Origin: Aporhodopirellula rubra
GTDB taxonomy: Bacteria > Planctomycetota > Planctomycetia > Pirellulales > Pirellulaceae
Assembly (NCBI RefSeq): GCF_014192335.1
Contig: NZ_JACHXU010000003.1
Location: 248,001 to 312,000, forward strand
Direction: 5' to 3'
DNA length: 64,000 nucleotides
Positions 27,969-38,410 of this stretch are shown one piece after another. The notes below the pieces were generated by a model. It had not been told where the DNA came from and did not search any database. It saw only the letters and a list, made by a program, of their open reading frames with translations. Position 1 is the first letter of the stretch, and each line of letters opens with the position of its first letter. The position numbers and the translations under genes were made by a program.

Positions 27969-28382
27969 TTAGAAACGAGGGCGATTGAGAATCTCGCGGA
28001 TTAAGAACGCTTGTCGTACGCCATCGGGGCGCGCCAGCATCGCCTTCAGTTCGCTCGCGGTGCTGGTCTGGCGTTTGGCAGGTTTTGCGTGGCCATGGGA
28101 GAGCCCCACTGAGTGTGAGATATCGGCGGGTTGAACGCGATTGCTATCGAAGCCTCGACTTTCCTCTTCGAGGATTTCGATGCCGAGGATGGTTTCGTCG
28201 TCATCGTCGTAATCCAACTGTGCCGCGTCGACCTGACGCTCACTCAGTGCGTTGGTGTACTGTCGCGGGCGCGAGCGGTTTTCTTGCTCGGCCGCACGTT
28301 GCGCTTCGACGCGCTGTTCGAGCGACTTTTGTTGTCGAATCTCGGCGGCGCGGCGGAGGAATTCTTCGAGATCGTTAGGCAT
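27969..28382 (-). CDS. Conserved hypothetical protein downstream of floA
   Basis: The product is 137 aa from the ATG at 28382, 25 bp after the floA stop; an in-frame extension to 28448 would overlap floA. It begins MPNDLEEFLRRAAEIRQQKS, with a charged coiled-coil N-terminus. A middle acidic stretch follows (AAQLDYDDDDETILGIEILEEE). The conserved-looking C-terminus is ELKAMLARPDGVRQAFLIRE. No signal or membrane helix is seen. Position directly after floA suggests a shared transcript and possibly a membrane-microdomain role. I do not recognise a named family. Confidence 0.65.
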   Translation of the reverse strand: MPNDLEEFLRRAAEIRQQKSLEQRVEAQRAAEQENRSRPRQYTNALSERQVDAAQLDYDDDDETILGIEILEEESRGFDSNRVQPADISHSVGLSHGHAKPAKRQTSTASELKAMLARPDGVRQAFLIREILNRPRF

Positions 28383-28407
28383 CGCGGGGCGACCTTCGTA
28401 GAGATGA

Positions 28408-29493
28408 TTATTGGTGTGCGTTGATGCTGGCCGATTCCGGACGTTCACCTGAGAGCGAACGCCGCATCTCGGTATCCGCGATGACGTTCTGCATTCGGTA
28501 GTAATCCATGATCATCAATTGGCCGCTGCGAAACGCGTCGGCCATGGCTCGCGGCACGGCGGCTTCGGCTTCGACGACTTCGGCCCGGCTCTGTTCGATC
28601 TTCGCTTGCATTTCTTGTTCTTCAGCGACGGCCGCGGCCCGTTTGCTCTCGGCATTTGCACGGGCGACGGCGGTGTCGGCTTCCGCTTGGTCGGCCTGCA
28701 GGCGGGCACCGATGTTGGCACCGACGTCGATATCCGCGATGTCGATCGAGACGATCTCGAACGCGGTTTGCGAGTCGAGCTTTTTGGCGAGCACCGCTTT
28801 ACTGATCACGTCAGGATTTTCAAGAACGGCTTTGTGGTTGTCGGCGCTGCCGATCGCACTAACGATCCCCTCGCCGACCCGCGCGATGATGGTTTCCTCG
28901 GTGGCACCGCCGATCAATTGTTGTAGGTTGGCTCGGACGGTGACGCGAGCCTTGACCTTCAATTGAATCCCGTCTTTCGCGACCGCGTCGAGCGATGGTT
29001 TGGCGGCCCCCCGTGGCGGGCAATCGATGACTTTCGGGTAGACGCTTGTCTGGACCGATTCGAGAACATCGCGGCCGGCCAAATCGATTGCGGTGGCTTC
29101 GCGGAAAGTTAACGAAATTGTTTTGGCTTTCTTCGCGGCGATCAGTGCCCGGATTACCTGTTGCACGTTTCCGCCGGCCAGGTAATGAGCCTCCAACGCG
29201 CCGCCCGTCAGGTCGGGATCGTCGAGCCCCGCTTGGGTCGCCATGATCTTGCTTCTCACGATGGCCCGCGTGTTGACTTTTCGGAACGTCATCGCGATCA
29301 GGTTGGAGAAGCCGATGTTCGACTTCGTCAGCACGGATTGAATCCACAATCCGAAATAGCTGGCAAAGACGAAGAAAATCACCACGATGGCGACAAAGAT
29401 CACCAACGCGCCGATGAGTGCGGCCATGTTCGTATTGGAGATCGCCGCGACCAGGCGGGGAGCCGAGACAAACGTGTCTTGAAGCAAATTCAT
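28408..29493 (-). CDS. floA: Flotillin-like protein FloA
   Basis: The product is 361 aa from the ATG at 29493 ([16 protein letters not shown]), chosen over an upstream in-frame start at 29547 because it precedes the membrane segment with little extra sequence. The N-terminal hairpin helix is [20 protein letters not shown]. The FloA-specific stretch [19 protein letters not shown] is followed by the PHB/SPFH domain ([37 protein letters not shown]), and an Ala/Glu-rich coiled coil with [19 protein letters not shown]. It forms oligomers in membrane microdomains. Confidence 0.93.
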   Translation of the reverse strand: MNLLQDTFVSAPRLVAAISNTNMAALIGALVIFVAIVVIFFVFASYFGLWIQSVLTKSNIGFSNLIAMTFRKVNTRAIVRSKIMATQAGLDDPDLTGGALEAHYLAGGNVQQVIRALIAAKKAKTISLTFREATAIDLAGRDVLESVQTSVYPKVIDCPPRGAAKPSLDAVAKDGIQLKVKARVTVRANLQQLIGGATEETIIARVGEGIVSAIGSADNHKAVLENPDVISKAVLAKKLDSQTAFEIVSIDIADIDVGANIGARLQADQAEADTAVARANAESKRAAAVAEEQEMQAKIEQSRAEVVEAEAAVPRAMADAFRSGQLMIMDYYRMQNVIADTEMRRSLSGERPESASINAHQ

Positions 29494-29905
29494 GTGGCTT
29501 TTCGAGTGAAATTGGGGATGACGATTGGGGAAGAGGCGGACGGGCAATCGTCTCGGTATTGTAGCAGCGTCCGGCCCGATGGTGTGCCCGATTCATGCGA
29601 TCTCGATCCCGTGAGGGGCGTGTCTCACTATGGAAAGTAAGCGAGTTCAGCTAAACTAGTGCACGGCCATCACCCTGTATTCGAATTGCTGCTGCGATTC
29701 TTGCAAAAGATCACATCCGCGGTGGGGACTTTGCAGGGGGATCCGGAGGTTGAAATGGCGAGCCTTTCTTCGCAAAAAGTTTCTCCTGTTTGAAACAACC
29801 GCTGGGCTCTCCGGTTCGGTGGCATTAAGGGCGTTGGCGGACATGTCTCCGTGAGCGACCGTTCGAGCGTCTGACATTTTCCTTTTCCAGTAGAATCTTC
29901 CAACG
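29494..29905. other. Divergent promoter region between floA and the DAC gene
   Basis: These 412 bp separate floA (minus) from the diadenylate cyclase gene (plus) and should contain both promoters. I see no credible gene; the short minus-strand frames near 29656-30050 look like shadows. No long repeat or terminator was found. Confidence 0.4.
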
Positions 29906-30850
29906 ATGGCAACTCAGCGACTAACGAAACACAACGCAGCGATGATCCGCGCGGGCGTTTCGTTGTTGACCGATCGCGGGGCCGACGCGTTATTGCTGTT
30001 GTTGGACGGTGGGACGGACTGGAAACGGGTGTCGGAACTGTCCGATGCAACCAAAAATACTGTGATTATCGCGGTCGACACCCTCGATGATCTCGACGGA
30101 GCGGCCGAGGCGGGGTTGCGTCCGTTGGCCCTGAACAAAGAAAAGGCGCCGTTGCTCGAGCGTCTCCAAGAAGCGTTGCTCGAAGCCGCCGCCGATGAAA
30201 TGATCCGCACCAACGGCGAAGTCGTCGCCGTGTATAGCGGTTTCCAACAAGGACGGCTCGATTCGATCAGCCACCTGCAGTTGGACGAGCGAATGCGGCG
30301 ATTCACGGTCCGCGACCTGCAAACGCTCGAAAGCAGCGTGCCTCTGAAAACGATCAAAGCGGTCGTGGACCTCGCCTCGCAGATCGGTCGGGAAGGCCGC
30401 GAGGGAAAACCGGTGGGCACCATGTTTGTCGTCGGGGATACCCGCAAAGTTCTCGAGCATGCCAACGACAGCGGCGTCGACCCGTTTCGTGGTTACAACA
30501 AAAAACACCGCAATCTGCTCGACCCGAAGGTTCAAGAGGACGCGAAAGAGGTCGCCCAACTCGATGGCGCGTTCGTGGTTACCAGCGAAGGAATCATCGA
30601 ACGCAGTCGTCAAATGCTGGAGGTGTCTCACGAAGACTTGAAAATGACCAAAGGTCTGGGGTCGCGACATTGGGCCGCAGCGGCAATTACGCGCAAAACG
30701 AAAGCCGTTTCGGTCGTCATTAGTCAGTCCACGGGTACCGTGCGTTTGTACCAAAATGGCTTTTTAATCCTGCAAATCGTGCCGATGGATAAGGCCGTGA
30801 AGTGGCAGGAGTTCGCCTTCGAACCGCCGCCGCAATCCACCGAAGACTGA
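29906..30850 (+). CDS. DisA_N-domain diadenylate cyclase, DacZ-like
   Basis: The product is 314 aa from the ATG at 29906. The N-terminal part (about 1-110: GADALLLLLDGGTDWKRV, NTVIIAVDTLDDLDGAAEAG) resembles the pyruvate-kinase-C-like alpha/beta domain found on archaeal DacZ. The C-terminal DAC domain has the DGA motif (LDGAFVVTSEGII) and GLGSRHWAAAAIT, where characterised cyclases usually have R-H-R. DAC enzymes condense two ATP into cyclic di-AMP, which controls osmolyte transport and envelope homeostasis. The RHR-to-RHW change means that activity should not be taken for granted. The next gene, fumC, is 121 bp downstream. Confidence 0.8.
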   Translation: MATQRLTKHNAAMIRAGVSLLTDRGADALLLLLDGGTDWKRVSELSDATKNTVIIAVDTLDDLDGAAEAGLRPLALNKEKAPLLERLQEALLEAAADEMIRTNGEVVAVYSGFQQGRLDSISHLQLDERMRRFTVRDLQTLESSVPLKTIKAVVDLASQIGREGREGKPVGTMFVVGDTRKVLEHANDSGVDPFRGYNKKHRNLLDPKVQEDAKEVAQLDGAFVVTSEGIIERSRQMLEVSHEDLKMTKGLGSRHWAAAAITRKTKAVSVVISQSTGTVRLYQNGFLILQIVPMDKAVKWQEFAFEPPPQSTED

Positions 30851-30971
30851 TCGCTTCGCCGATCGCTGGTCGTTCGCGCCTTGGCTCGGATTTGTTAGCT
30901 TCAACAGGCAATGAGGAACCCCACGGCGGGGCTCAACTTTTTCTGTCGCCAACTAATCTGAATCCGTCACC

Positions 30972-32396
30972 ATGACCAAGACACGAACCGAACGCGACTC
31001 GATGGGCGAAGTTCACGTTCCCGCAGACGCTTATTACGGTGCCCAAACCCAACGGGCGGTCGAGAACTTCCCAGTCAGTGGTTGGGAATTGCCTTCCTCG
31101 ATGATCTCGGCGATGGGACGCGTCAAGCTCGCCTGTGGAATCGCCAACCGTGATCTCGGCAAGCTCACCGGCAGCGGCAAGAACCCGCTTTCGGACAAAC
31201 AAGTCGAGTCGATGCTTGCCGCTGCGACCGAAGTCGCCGAAGGGAAGCTCAGCGGCCAATACCCCGTCGATGTCTTTCAGACGGGCAGCGGGACGAGCAG
31301 CAACATGAACGTCAACGAGGTGATCAGCAACCGCGCGATCGAAATCGATGGCGGTGATCGCATGGCCGAAGTCAAGCCGATTCATCCCAATGACCACGTC
31401 AACATGGGACAGAGCACCAACGACACCTTCCCGACCGCGATTCATGTCGCAACCGCTGTTGAAATTCAAACACGATTGATCCCCACGCTCCAACGGATGC
31501 ACGCGGCGTTAGTCGAGAAAGCAAAAGCCTGGGACAAGATTATCAAGATCGGACGCACTCACCTGATGGATGCCACGCCATTGCGGTTGGGGCAGGAATT
31601 CGGTGGGTTCGCACGTCAGATCGAATTGTCGATCGCTCGTGCTGAACGTGCCCGCGACGCGGTTCTGGAATTGCCCGTCGGTGGTACCGCCGTCGGCAGC
31701 GGAATCAACACGCACCCTGAGTTCGGCGCTCGTGTCGCAGCAAACCTCGCTGAGCAAACCGGGATCGCTTTTGTCGAGGCGGTCAACCATTTCGAAGGCA
31801 ACGCCAATCGTGACGGCTTGGTCGAATCACACGGCGAACTGAAATGCATCGCGCAGACTCTGCTCGGAATTGCCAACAGTATTCGGTGGTTAGGCAGTGG
31901 CCCACGTTGTGGTTACTACGAGGTCAAGTTGCCGACCCGGCAGCCCGGTAGTTCAATCATGCCCGGCAAGGTCAATCCGGTCATGTGCGAATCCCTGATG
32001 CAGATCGCCGCACGCGTGATCGGCAACGATGCCACGATGACGATCAGTGGCGGTTGCGGCGGCAACTTCCAGCTCAATATCATGATGCCCGTCATGGCTC
32101 ACACATCGCTCGAGTCGATCCGATTGCTCGATGGCGGTTGTGCCGCGTTCATCGACTTCTGTATCGAAGAAATGGAAGCCAATGAAGAAGCCTGCAACGC
32201 CGCCGTCGAACAGTCCTTGTCGATGTGCACCAGTTTGAATCCGTTGATCGGATACGAACAGGCCGCCGCGTTGGCGAAAGAGGCGTTCAAGACCGGGCAA
32301 ACGATTCGCGAACTCTGCGTGCAGAAAAATATTCTTCCCGAAGATCAGCTCACCGAAGCACTTGATCCGTGGAAGATGACCGAACCGCAGGCGTAG
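30972..32396 (+). CDS. fumC: Fumarate hydratase, class II
   Basis: The product is 474 aa from the ATG at 30972. It is full length for the class II enzyme, which converts fumarate to L-malate in the TCA cycle as a cytoplasmic homotetramer. Diagnostic segments are TERDSMGEVHVPADAYYGAQ, the substrate loop GSGTSSNMNVNEV, HPNDHVNMGQSTNDTFPTA with the catalytic His, TATPLRLGQEFGG-like DATPLRLGQEFGG, and the fumarase/aspartase signature GSSIMPGKVNP near residue 319. Aspartase is less likely, given the FumC-like N-terminus and length. Confidence 0.95.
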   Translation: MTKTRTERDSMGEVHVPADAYYGAQTQRAVENFPVSGWELPSSMISAMGRVKLACGIANRDLGKLTGSGKNPLSDKQVESMLAAATEVAEGKLSGQYPVDVFQTGSGTSSNMNVNEVISNRAIEIDGGDRMAEVKPIHPNDHVNMGQSTNDTFPTAIHVATAVEIQTRLIPTLQRMHAALVEKAKAWDKIIKIGRTHLMDATPLRLGQEFGGFARQIELSIARAERARDAVLELPVGGTAVGSGINTHPEFGARVAANLAEQTGIAFVEAVNHFEGNANRDGLVESHGELKCIAQTLLGIANSIRWLGSGPRCGYYEVKLPTRQPGSSIMPGKVNPVMCESLMQIAARVIGNDATMTISGGCGGNFQLNIMMPVMAHTSLESIRLLDGGCAAFIDFCIEEMEANEEACNAAVEQSLSMCTSLNPLIGYEQAAALAKEAFKTGQTIRELCVQKNILPEDQLTEALDPWKMTEPQA

Positions 32397-32446
32397 GTTG
32401 GTGTCATGAGGAGTGAAGCCGTCACGACCTTGAACCGCACTTTCTC

Positions 32447-32998
32447 ATGAATAAGAAACTCGTCCGCACGAGCAAATTTCTCAGCCTGGTGCTGCGGCAT
32501 CAGCCTGAGGTGATCGGAATGAATCTCGACCGGGAAGGTTGGCTCGATATCGGTCAGTTGATCGAGAATGCCAACCGACGCGGCAATGTGATCACGCTGG
32601 AAATGCTCCACGAAGTTGTCGCAACCAACGAGAAGAAACGTTTCGCCCTGAGTGAGGATGGGCTGCGGATTCGAGCCAGCCAGGGACATTCCGTGTCGAC
32701 GGTGAATTTGAATCTACCTCCTTCTGAACCGCCGAAGCTGCTGTATCACGGCACCGTCGCCGTGTTTCTCGACAGCATTCGCCAGCAAGGACTGCAGCGA
32801 CGATCTCGCAATCATGTTCATCTGTCCGCGGATCGTGAGGTCGCCAAAATGGTCGGCCAACGGCGTGGTAAGCCCGTGATCCTTACCGTCGCGGCGGAAG
32901 ACATGAACGCAGATGGTCACGCCTTTTACTTGTCCGCCAATGGCGTATGGCTGACCGAGGAAGTGCCGGCATGCTATTTAACATTTCCGTGCAATTGA
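32447..32998 (+). CDS. kptA: RNA 2'-phosphotransferase (Tpt1/KptA family)
   Basis: The product is 183 aa from the ATG at 32447, 50 bp after fumC. The N-terminal winged-helix part is TSKFLSLVLRHQPEVIGM. The linker Arg region is IRASQGHSVSTVNL, and the ADP-ribosyltransferase-like C-terminus has LYHGTVAVFLDSIRQQGL and NHVHLSADREVAKMVGQRRG. The family transfers an internal RNA 2'-phosphate to NAD+. Its normal substrate in bacteria that lack tRNA splicing is unclear; RNA repair is a possibility. Confidence 0.93.
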   Translation: MNKKLVRTSKFLSLVLRHQPEVIGMNLDREGWLDIGQLIENANRRGNVITLEMLHEVVATNEKKRFALSEDGLRIRASQGHSVSTVNLNLPPSEPPKLLYHGTVAVFLDSIRQQGLQRRSRNHVHLSADREVAKMVGQRRGKPVILTVAAEDMNADGHAFYLSANGVWLTEEVPACYLTFPCN

Positions 32999-33047
32999 AA
33001 ATAGGGACACTGGTCATCGTTGGTGCCAAGTGTTCACCTCGGCGTTC

Positions 33048-35285
33048 TCAGTGGGTCGCGGTGTCCTCGGCCGCATATCGTTTCAGTTTTCGATCGAGCG
33101 TGCTGCGTTCGATGCCTAGAATCGATGCCGTTTGACTTTTGTTGCCGCCGGTGCGTTTGAGTACGCGTGCGATGTGTTGTCGCTCGAGTTGAGCGAGCGA
33201 GATCGGCGGTCCCGATTCCGAATTCGTCGGTTCAGGTGACTCGGTTTGCGACGCCGAACGTGACATCGGTGGGGGCGAGGGAGTATCCCCGGCGACGGCT
33301 CGCGTGAGCATCAACTCTTCGGCACCGATTTCGTGGAGCCCCTGAGTTTCTAACGGCGCCATCACGACGGCGCGTTCAATCACGTTACGCAATTCCCGGA
33401 CGTTGCCCGGCCATGGATATTGGAGCAACTTCTTAGTCGCATCCGTTGTTAACTTCATTGGGCCACGTCCCATCGCTTGCACGAACGTGCCGACGAAGTG
33501 TTCGGCGAGCAACACAATGTCGCGTCCTCGTTCTCTCAGTGGCGGGACAACGATTTCAATGACATTGAGCCGGTAGAAAAGGTCTTGCCGAAACGTGCCC
33601 TTTTGCACCATTGCCTGTAGATCGCGATGAGTCGCCGCGATCACACGCACGTCGACGCGGATCGACGTGTGCCCACCGACTCGTTCGAACGGATGGCCCT
33701 CCAGCACGCGGAGCAATTTGGCTTGCAGGTCGAGGTTCATTTCACCGATCTCGTCTAGCATCAGCGTGCCACCGGAGGCGGCTTCGAATTTGCCTTTCTT
33801 CAAATCCGTGGCACCGGTAAATGCGCCTTTTTCGTGTCCAAACAGTTCGCTTTCGAGAAGGTCTTTCGAGAGTGCGGCGCAGTTCAAACAAACCATCGGT
33901 TCGTCCGCCCGCGGGCTCGCGTAATGAATCGCGGAGGCGACCAACTCTTTTCCGGTGCCAGATTCACCTCGCAACAAAACCGCTGCACCGGAGCGAGCCA
34001 CTTGTGCGATCTGGTACTGCACCTGGGCGATCTTTTCGCTGCGGCCGAGAATCTGAACTCGCCCCGCGATTTGTTTTCGCAAACGGCGGATCGTCTCTTG
34101 CGAGTGATGCAAGGTTTGTTGCAGCCGTTGGCGCCGAGACAGCGACCGGCAGGCTTCGCAGAAAATTTCACATGCGGTCACGATTACCGCTAAATCGCGT
34201 TCGCTTAACGAGGGATCACCCGCGGTGGTGATCACGTGAAGTAGTCCGCTCGCGCCCGATCGTTCGTGTTTTTGGGTGTCGTTCTCGAGGGGCTTGTCGT
34301 TTGATCGCGATTCCGCGTTTGTTGCTGGTTCTGCTGAGGTGATCGTGGGCAGGTCCAGCGGCACCATTACGATCGACTCCACATCGATTTCGCCGCGTGT
34401 GTCTTCCGTTGCGAGCCTGCGGTCTCCGACGACATTTCGCGCCAACAGTGCGGATGCCCCCGGTGCACGAATTTGGCGAACGAGCGATTCGGGGGGACGC
34501 CGATATCTGTGCCCCTCACGCTGATGCACGTGACGGGGCATTGGAAGGTTGGGCATCGGAAGGTTTCCATCGGACTCAAAAATGTAAAGTCCGATTTCCG
34601 CTGCCGGAATTTGCGCCGCGAGCGTTTGCATTAATAGTTCTGCCGCTGGCTCGAAGTCGTCGTCGGGCAGTTCCAGGCGGCCCAACGCGAACGCCATTTG
34701 CAACAGCGACTGGTCCGACGCCGATGCCGGCCCGATCTGTCCGGGTCGGGAGGATTGTTCGTTGAGCGGGCGTGGCGGGCCGGTTTGATCCGTTGCGGTT
34801 GAATCGTTTTGGGACGCCAACGTTGAGGCGGGTGAACGCGAGACAATATCCAGCCACTCGGATTCCGTTTCATTGGCGAAACCCTCGCCGAGCATCAAGT
34901 CGTCCTGGGTTGCCTCGTCTTCGTAGTTTCTTGTCGCCTGGTCACTTGCGAGCCTTGAGTGATTCGGGTCGCCGCCCGACCAGTGTGCGAGATCGTGCGT
35001 GAATCGCATCTCGAACCCAGCGACCTGCAGCCGATCGCCCTCACCGAGCCTGGTGGGTTGCTCGATTCTTGCGTCATTGACGAAAACACCGTTCCGGCTG
35101 CCCAGGTCCTCGATGTACCAACTCGTCTCGTCGCAGGCCAATCTCGCGTGCCGCCGGCTCGCCCTGCCACTTCGTAAAACGACCTGGTTTTCCGACGATC
35201 GACCCAGGATTACCTCCGATGGAGGGACTAATCGGTACACGTCGGTCCAGCGAGAACCGCGATGAAGCACCAGATAGGCATCCAT
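33048..35285 (-). CDS. Sigma-54-interacting regulator with FHA and GAF-like domains
   Basis: The ATG at 35285 ([13 protein letters not shown]) is chosen because the FHA domain begins at once; this gives 745 aa. The longer open frame upstream is a shadow of the divergent DUF1598 gene. Domains: FHA at about 10-95 ([32 protein letters not shown]); a GAF-like region at about 210-350; and the AAA+ sigma-54 domain at about 400-640, with Walker A GESGTGKE near 440, [15 protein letters not shown] near 490 and LDEIGEM. A Fis-type HTH closes the protein ([20 protein letters not shown]). It should activate sigma-54 promoters in answer to Thr phosphorylation read by the FHA domain. There is no receiver domain. 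Confidence 0.9.
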   Translation of the reverse strand: MDAYLVLHRGSRWTDVYRLVPPSEVILGRSSENQVVLRSGRASRRHARLACDETSWYIEDLGSRNGVFVNDARIEQPTRLGEGDRLQVAGFEMRFTHDLAHWSGGDPNHSRLASDQATRNYEDEATQDDLMLGEGFANETESEWLDIVSRSPASTLASQNDSTATDQTGPPRPLNEQSSRPGQIGPASASDQSLLQMAFALGRLELPDDDFEPAAELLMQTLAAQIPAAEIGLYIFESDGNLPMPNLPMPRHVHQREGHRYRRPPESLVRQIRAPGASALLARNVVGDRRLATEDTRGEIDVESIVMVPLDLPTITSAEPATNAESRSNDKPLENDTQKHERSGASGLLHVITTAGDPSLSERDLAVIVTACEIFCEACRSLSRRQRLQQTLHHSQETIRRLRKQIAGRVQILGRSEKIAQVQYQIAQVARSGAAVLLRGESGTGKELVASAIHYASPRADEPMVCLNCAALSKDLLESELFGHEKGAFTGATDLKKGKFEAASGGTLMLDEIGEMNLDLQAKLLRVLEGHPFERVGGHTSIRVDVRVIAATHRDLQAMVQKGTFRQDLFYRLNVIEIVVPPLRERGRDIVLLAEHFVGTFVQAMGRGPMKLTTDATKKLLQYPWPGNVRELRNVIERAVVMAPLETQGLHEIGAEELMLTRAVAGDTPSPPPMSRSASQTESPEPTNSESGPPISLAQLERQHIARVLKRTGGNKSQTASILGIERSTLDRKLKRYAAEDTATH

Positions 35286-35421
35286 TATCGAGGAAACAGC
35301 GGGTGGCGGGGCAGGCTTGCTTGTCACTGGAAAACACCACAAGTATTCTAAACGGTTGCTAATAGTCTCAATCGTAGTCTCGATCCTACGAAACTTTTCA
35401 CCTGAGCAGGAATCTGTCTCG

Positions 35422-36858
35422 ATGCGTTCTCTCTTTCGACGCCCGTTTTCCACCAAATCCCCTCGGTCTCGCGTCAGTTTGCGTCGATTCGATCGAACGC
35501 CGATGGTTGGCTTGGCGTGCTTGACGTTCGTTTTGTCTCTCAGTGTCGTGTCGTCGACCGCTGAGGCAGGCCTTGGTTTAGGACAATCCAGTGCCGTCGG
35601 GGGTGTGATGATCGACCCCGAAGGCAACGTGCGGGCCGCCACACCACAAGAAGCCAAGGAAATGGCCGAATTGGTGCGAGCCGCCATCCAAGGTCCCGTC
35701 GGTGAACTCGCCGAAGTGACCGATAAACGAGTCATTTCTCTTGCCCGTCTGCAGCAGGCCCTTCGCGAAATGCACGAAACGGGCGGACGAATCGATGATG
35801 AAACCGCGTTCCTCGCTGGCTTGCAACGGATCGAATACGTCGTCGTTGATAAAGAGAACAATGACCTGTTGCTCGTTGGGCCCGCTGAGCCTTGGGAAGT
35901 CCGTGCCGATGGTGCGGTCGTCGGGAAGAACTCGGGCGGGTCGGTATTGCGACTCGATGACCTCGTTACCGCATTCCGCAGCGTCGAAGCGGCCCGCCGA
36001 GATGGCGGAATCCGTTGCTCGATTGAGCCAACCACCGAAGGACGACAACGCCTCCGCGGCTTCCTCAAAAACGTCAAACTCCGCCCCGGCCAAAACCCAG
36101 CGTTTCTGGAAGCCGGCATGCGAGAAGCGTTCGGTCCCCAAATGATCACGCTCGACGGAGTCGCCACCGACAGTCGATTCGCCCGCACGCTCGTCGCGGC
36201 CGACTTCGAAATGAAACGAATCGCCATGGCGTTGACCGAATCGCCCGTCAAAGGCTTGCCGAGCTACCTCGAGATGGCAAAAAATAAACGTCAATCGGCG
36301 GCTCAGAGCCCTCGTTGGTGGATGGCCTGCAATTATGACCCCGTCGCACGCGACGCCGATGGTCAGGTTTGGAAAATCAGCGGCCAAGGCGTCAAAACCA
36401 TGACCGAAGAGGACATTGTCGCTGCCGACGGTTCGGTCGCCTCCGACGGACGTCAGGACCCGCTCGCCTTGAAGTGGGCCAATACAATGACGGAAAAATT
36501 TGATGCCTTGGCGAAAGAACGCCCTGTGTTCCGTGACCTGCGAAACGTCATGGACCTCTCGGTCGTCGCCACGCTGATCACGCAGGAAAACCTCGATCAG
36601 CAAAGTGGAATCGACCTCAACGTGCTGCGTGGCGGCGATTCACTGATCGAAACGGCCAGCTTCGACATGCCCAAATCGCTGACACCACAGTGCAGTTTCA
36701 TTCACGGGCGTGCCGGTTGGACCGTCACCGCATCCGGTGGTGTTAGCATCAACGCATTTGGGATCGTCGATAATCAGGTTGAACAACCTGAATTGAAAAC
36801 GCTCGTCTCGGTCAGCAGCGCGAGCGATTCGGATCGCTGGTGGTGGGATGGCGAGTGA
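35422..36858 (+). CDS. DUF1598-type planctomycete secreted protein
   Basis: The product is 478 aa from the ATG at 35422, with GCAGGA about 10 bp upstream. A signal peptide covers about 25-50 ([22 protein letters not shown]). The body has no membrane helix. Segments such as [38 protein letters not shown] and [16 protein letters not shown], plus [18 protein letters not shown], match the pattern I associate with the planctomycete-restricted DUF1598. The role is unknown; it is probably periplasmic or in the paryphoplasm. It is divergent from the FHA-sigma-54 regulator, with 136 bp between the starts, so it could be its target. Confidence 0.75.
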   Translation: MRSLFRRPFSTKSPRSRVSLRRFDRTPMVGLACLTFVLSLSVVSSTAEAGLGLGQSSAVGGVMIDPEGNVRAATPQEAKEMAELVRAAIQGPVGELAEVTDKRVISLARLQQALREMHETGGRIDDETAFLAGLQRIEYVVVDKENNDLLLVGPAEPWEVRADGAVVGKNSGGSVLRLDDLVTAFRSVEAARRDGGIRCSIEPTTEGRQRLRGFLKNVKLRPGQNPAFLEAGMREAFGPQMITLDGVATDSRFARTLVAADFEMKRIAMALTESPVKGLPSYLEMAKNKRQSAAQSPRWWMACNYDPVARDADGQVWKISGQGVKTMTEEDIVAADGSVASDGRQDPLALKWANTMTEKFDALAKERPVFRDLRNVMDLSVVATLITQENLDQQSGIDLNVLRGGDSLIETASFDMPKSLTPQCSFIHGRAGWTVTASGGVSINAFGIVDNQVEQPELKTLVSVSSASDSDRWWWDGE

Positions 36859-36975
36859 GTAAAAGATCGAGACTCGTCTTGATTTGGTTGCCGGGCAATC
36901 GGTAAATCAGGGAGGTTTCACAGTCGACATGCGTACCGCTGTGACCATCAACTCCTACCTGTTCATTGTACCGGC

Positions 36976-38016
36976 ATGAATCCATCTGAAAATTTCCCCA
37001 GCGATGCGGGAACTGTAACCGTTGACTCATCGGCCACAACGACGGCCGCTGATATGGCTCACACTCAGGATTCGATGGGCATTGCCGATGCCACGTCGAC
37101 TCAGATTGCCAACATGACCAACGGAGACTTCAGTGGCCTCGCCGATTATGCGACCACGCACTTGGCACCGGCCGTCTTATCGGCCGGCATTGGCCTGTTT
37201 GTCATTTTCCTCGGGTATCTCGTTGCGAAATACCTGATGCGGGTCATCAGCCAACCGGTTTGCCGCCGTGTGGACGAAACCCTCGGTAAGTTTGTCGGCA
37301 AGATGGTCTTTTATCTGATCATGTTCGGCGTCGTCGGAGCTGTGCTCAGCAAACTGGGAGCCCCACTCGGTGGTCTCGCCGCCATGCTGGCTGCCGCGGG
37401 CTTCGCCGTCGGTCTCGCTTTCCAAGGAACGCTCAGCAATTTTGCCGCCGGTGTTCTGATGCTGGTCTTCCGCCCCTTCAAGGTCGGTGACGTTGTGACC
37501 GCGGCATCGGTGACGGGCAAGGTTAACGAGATCGACCTGTTCACGACCACACTCGATACACCCGACAATCGCCGCATCATTGTTCCGAACAGCTCAATCG
37601 CGAGCGGCACGATCGAAAACATGACCCACCATGCTCATCGGCGAGTGGAGATCTGTGTGGGCGTTGACTACGCCGCCGATCTGCAGACGACCCGCGAAGC
37701 ATTGCAGCAAGCGGTTGATAATCTTGCCGCGAAAACCATCCCCGGTGAAGGCCGAGGTAGCGCCATCGTTCTCGCCGGGCTGGGTGACAGTGCCGTTAAC
37801 TGGAAGGTTCGGATGTGGGTCTCCGCTTCTGACTACTGGCCCGTCAATGAACTGTTGCTCGCCGAAGTCAAAACACAGCTCGATGCAGCCGAGATCTCGA
37901 TCCCGTTCCCACAAATGGACGTTCATGTGAAAACGGGGACAGACGCCGTTCTGTCAGCTTCCCCGTCTTCGCGAGTTCGCCCAGCCCGCCGCGCCGCCGA
38001 CCGGCTCGCGAGCTAG
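36976..38016 (+). CDS. mscS: Small-conductance mechanosensitive channel (MscS family)
   Basis: The product is 346 aa from the ATG at 36976. After a disordered Thr/Ser/Asp-rich N-terminus (about 1-55) come three membrane helices: APAVLSAGIGLFVIFLGYLV, MVFYLIMFGVVGAVLSKLG and the pore helix LAAMLAAAGFAVGLAFQGTL. The beta domain (GVLMLVFRPFKVGDVV, GKVNEIDLFTTTLDT) and the C-terminal alpha/beta domain follow. It releases solutes upon hypo-osmotic shock from the inner membrane. The length is close to E. coli MscS plus the tail, and a terminator-like hairpin follows at 38068. Confidence 0.93.
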   Translation: MNPSENFPSDAGTVTVDSSATTTAADMAHTQDSMGIADATSTQIANMTNGDFSGLADYATTHLAPAVLSAGIGLFVIFLGYLVAKYLMRVISQPVCRRVDETLGKFVGKMVFYLIMFGVVGAVLSKLGAPLGGLAAMLAAAGFAVGLAFQGTLSNFAAGVLMLVFRPFKVGDVVTAASVTGKVNEIDLFTTTLDTPDNRRIIVPNSSIASGTIENMTHHAHRRVEICVGVDYAADLQTTREALQQAVDNLAAKTIPGEGRGSAIVLAGLGDSAVNWKVRMWVSASDYWPVNELLLAEVKTQLDAAEISIPFPQMDVHVKTGTDAVLSASPSSRVRPARRAADRLAS

Positions 38017-38067
38017 AATATTTGCTTATTCCTGTCGCTGCCGTCACCAGACGGCGGACCACCACAT

Positions 38068-38098
38068 CAGCCTCCCGCACGGGAGGTTGTTTCGTTTT
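38068..38098 (+). terminator. Rho-independent terminator after mscS
   Basis: The stem CAGCCTCCC (38068-38076) pairs with GGGAGGTTG (38081-38089), with one G-T pair and a 4-nt loop, followed by a T-rich run TTTCGTTTT. It lies 52 bp after the mscS stop. The rest of 38017-38410 shows no gene. Confidence 0.65.
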
Positions 38099-38410
38099 GG
38101 AGGTCTGTCATCCGTATCACAATGTCAGCGATGACATCGGAACAAGCTCGTGCTCCTGTTTCTCGCGCGGTGCCCACGCTGAGAGATTGTCAGTTGGCAA
38201 GACGGAACTGCTGGATGAACGTTGTCTCGCCTCGAAACGTCGCGCATCTCTTTCGCCCGCATTGATATCCATCATGGCTTCTCACGCGTTGTGTCCGGTT
38301 TGTCGGTGAGGCTCAATCCGCTCGCTAGCCAAGCGGCCGCAAAAGACTATCCTGTGTGGCACGCCGGGCCGCGATCGGACGGCGCCTTGAATCTGATTAA
38401 AGGGCGAACA

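Noticed and set aside
35286-36251. N-terminal extension of the FHA-sigma54 gene to 36251
   Set aside because: It lies antisense to the DUF1598 gene, has low-complexity Ser/Arg composition, and the FHA domain begins right at the ATG at 35285.
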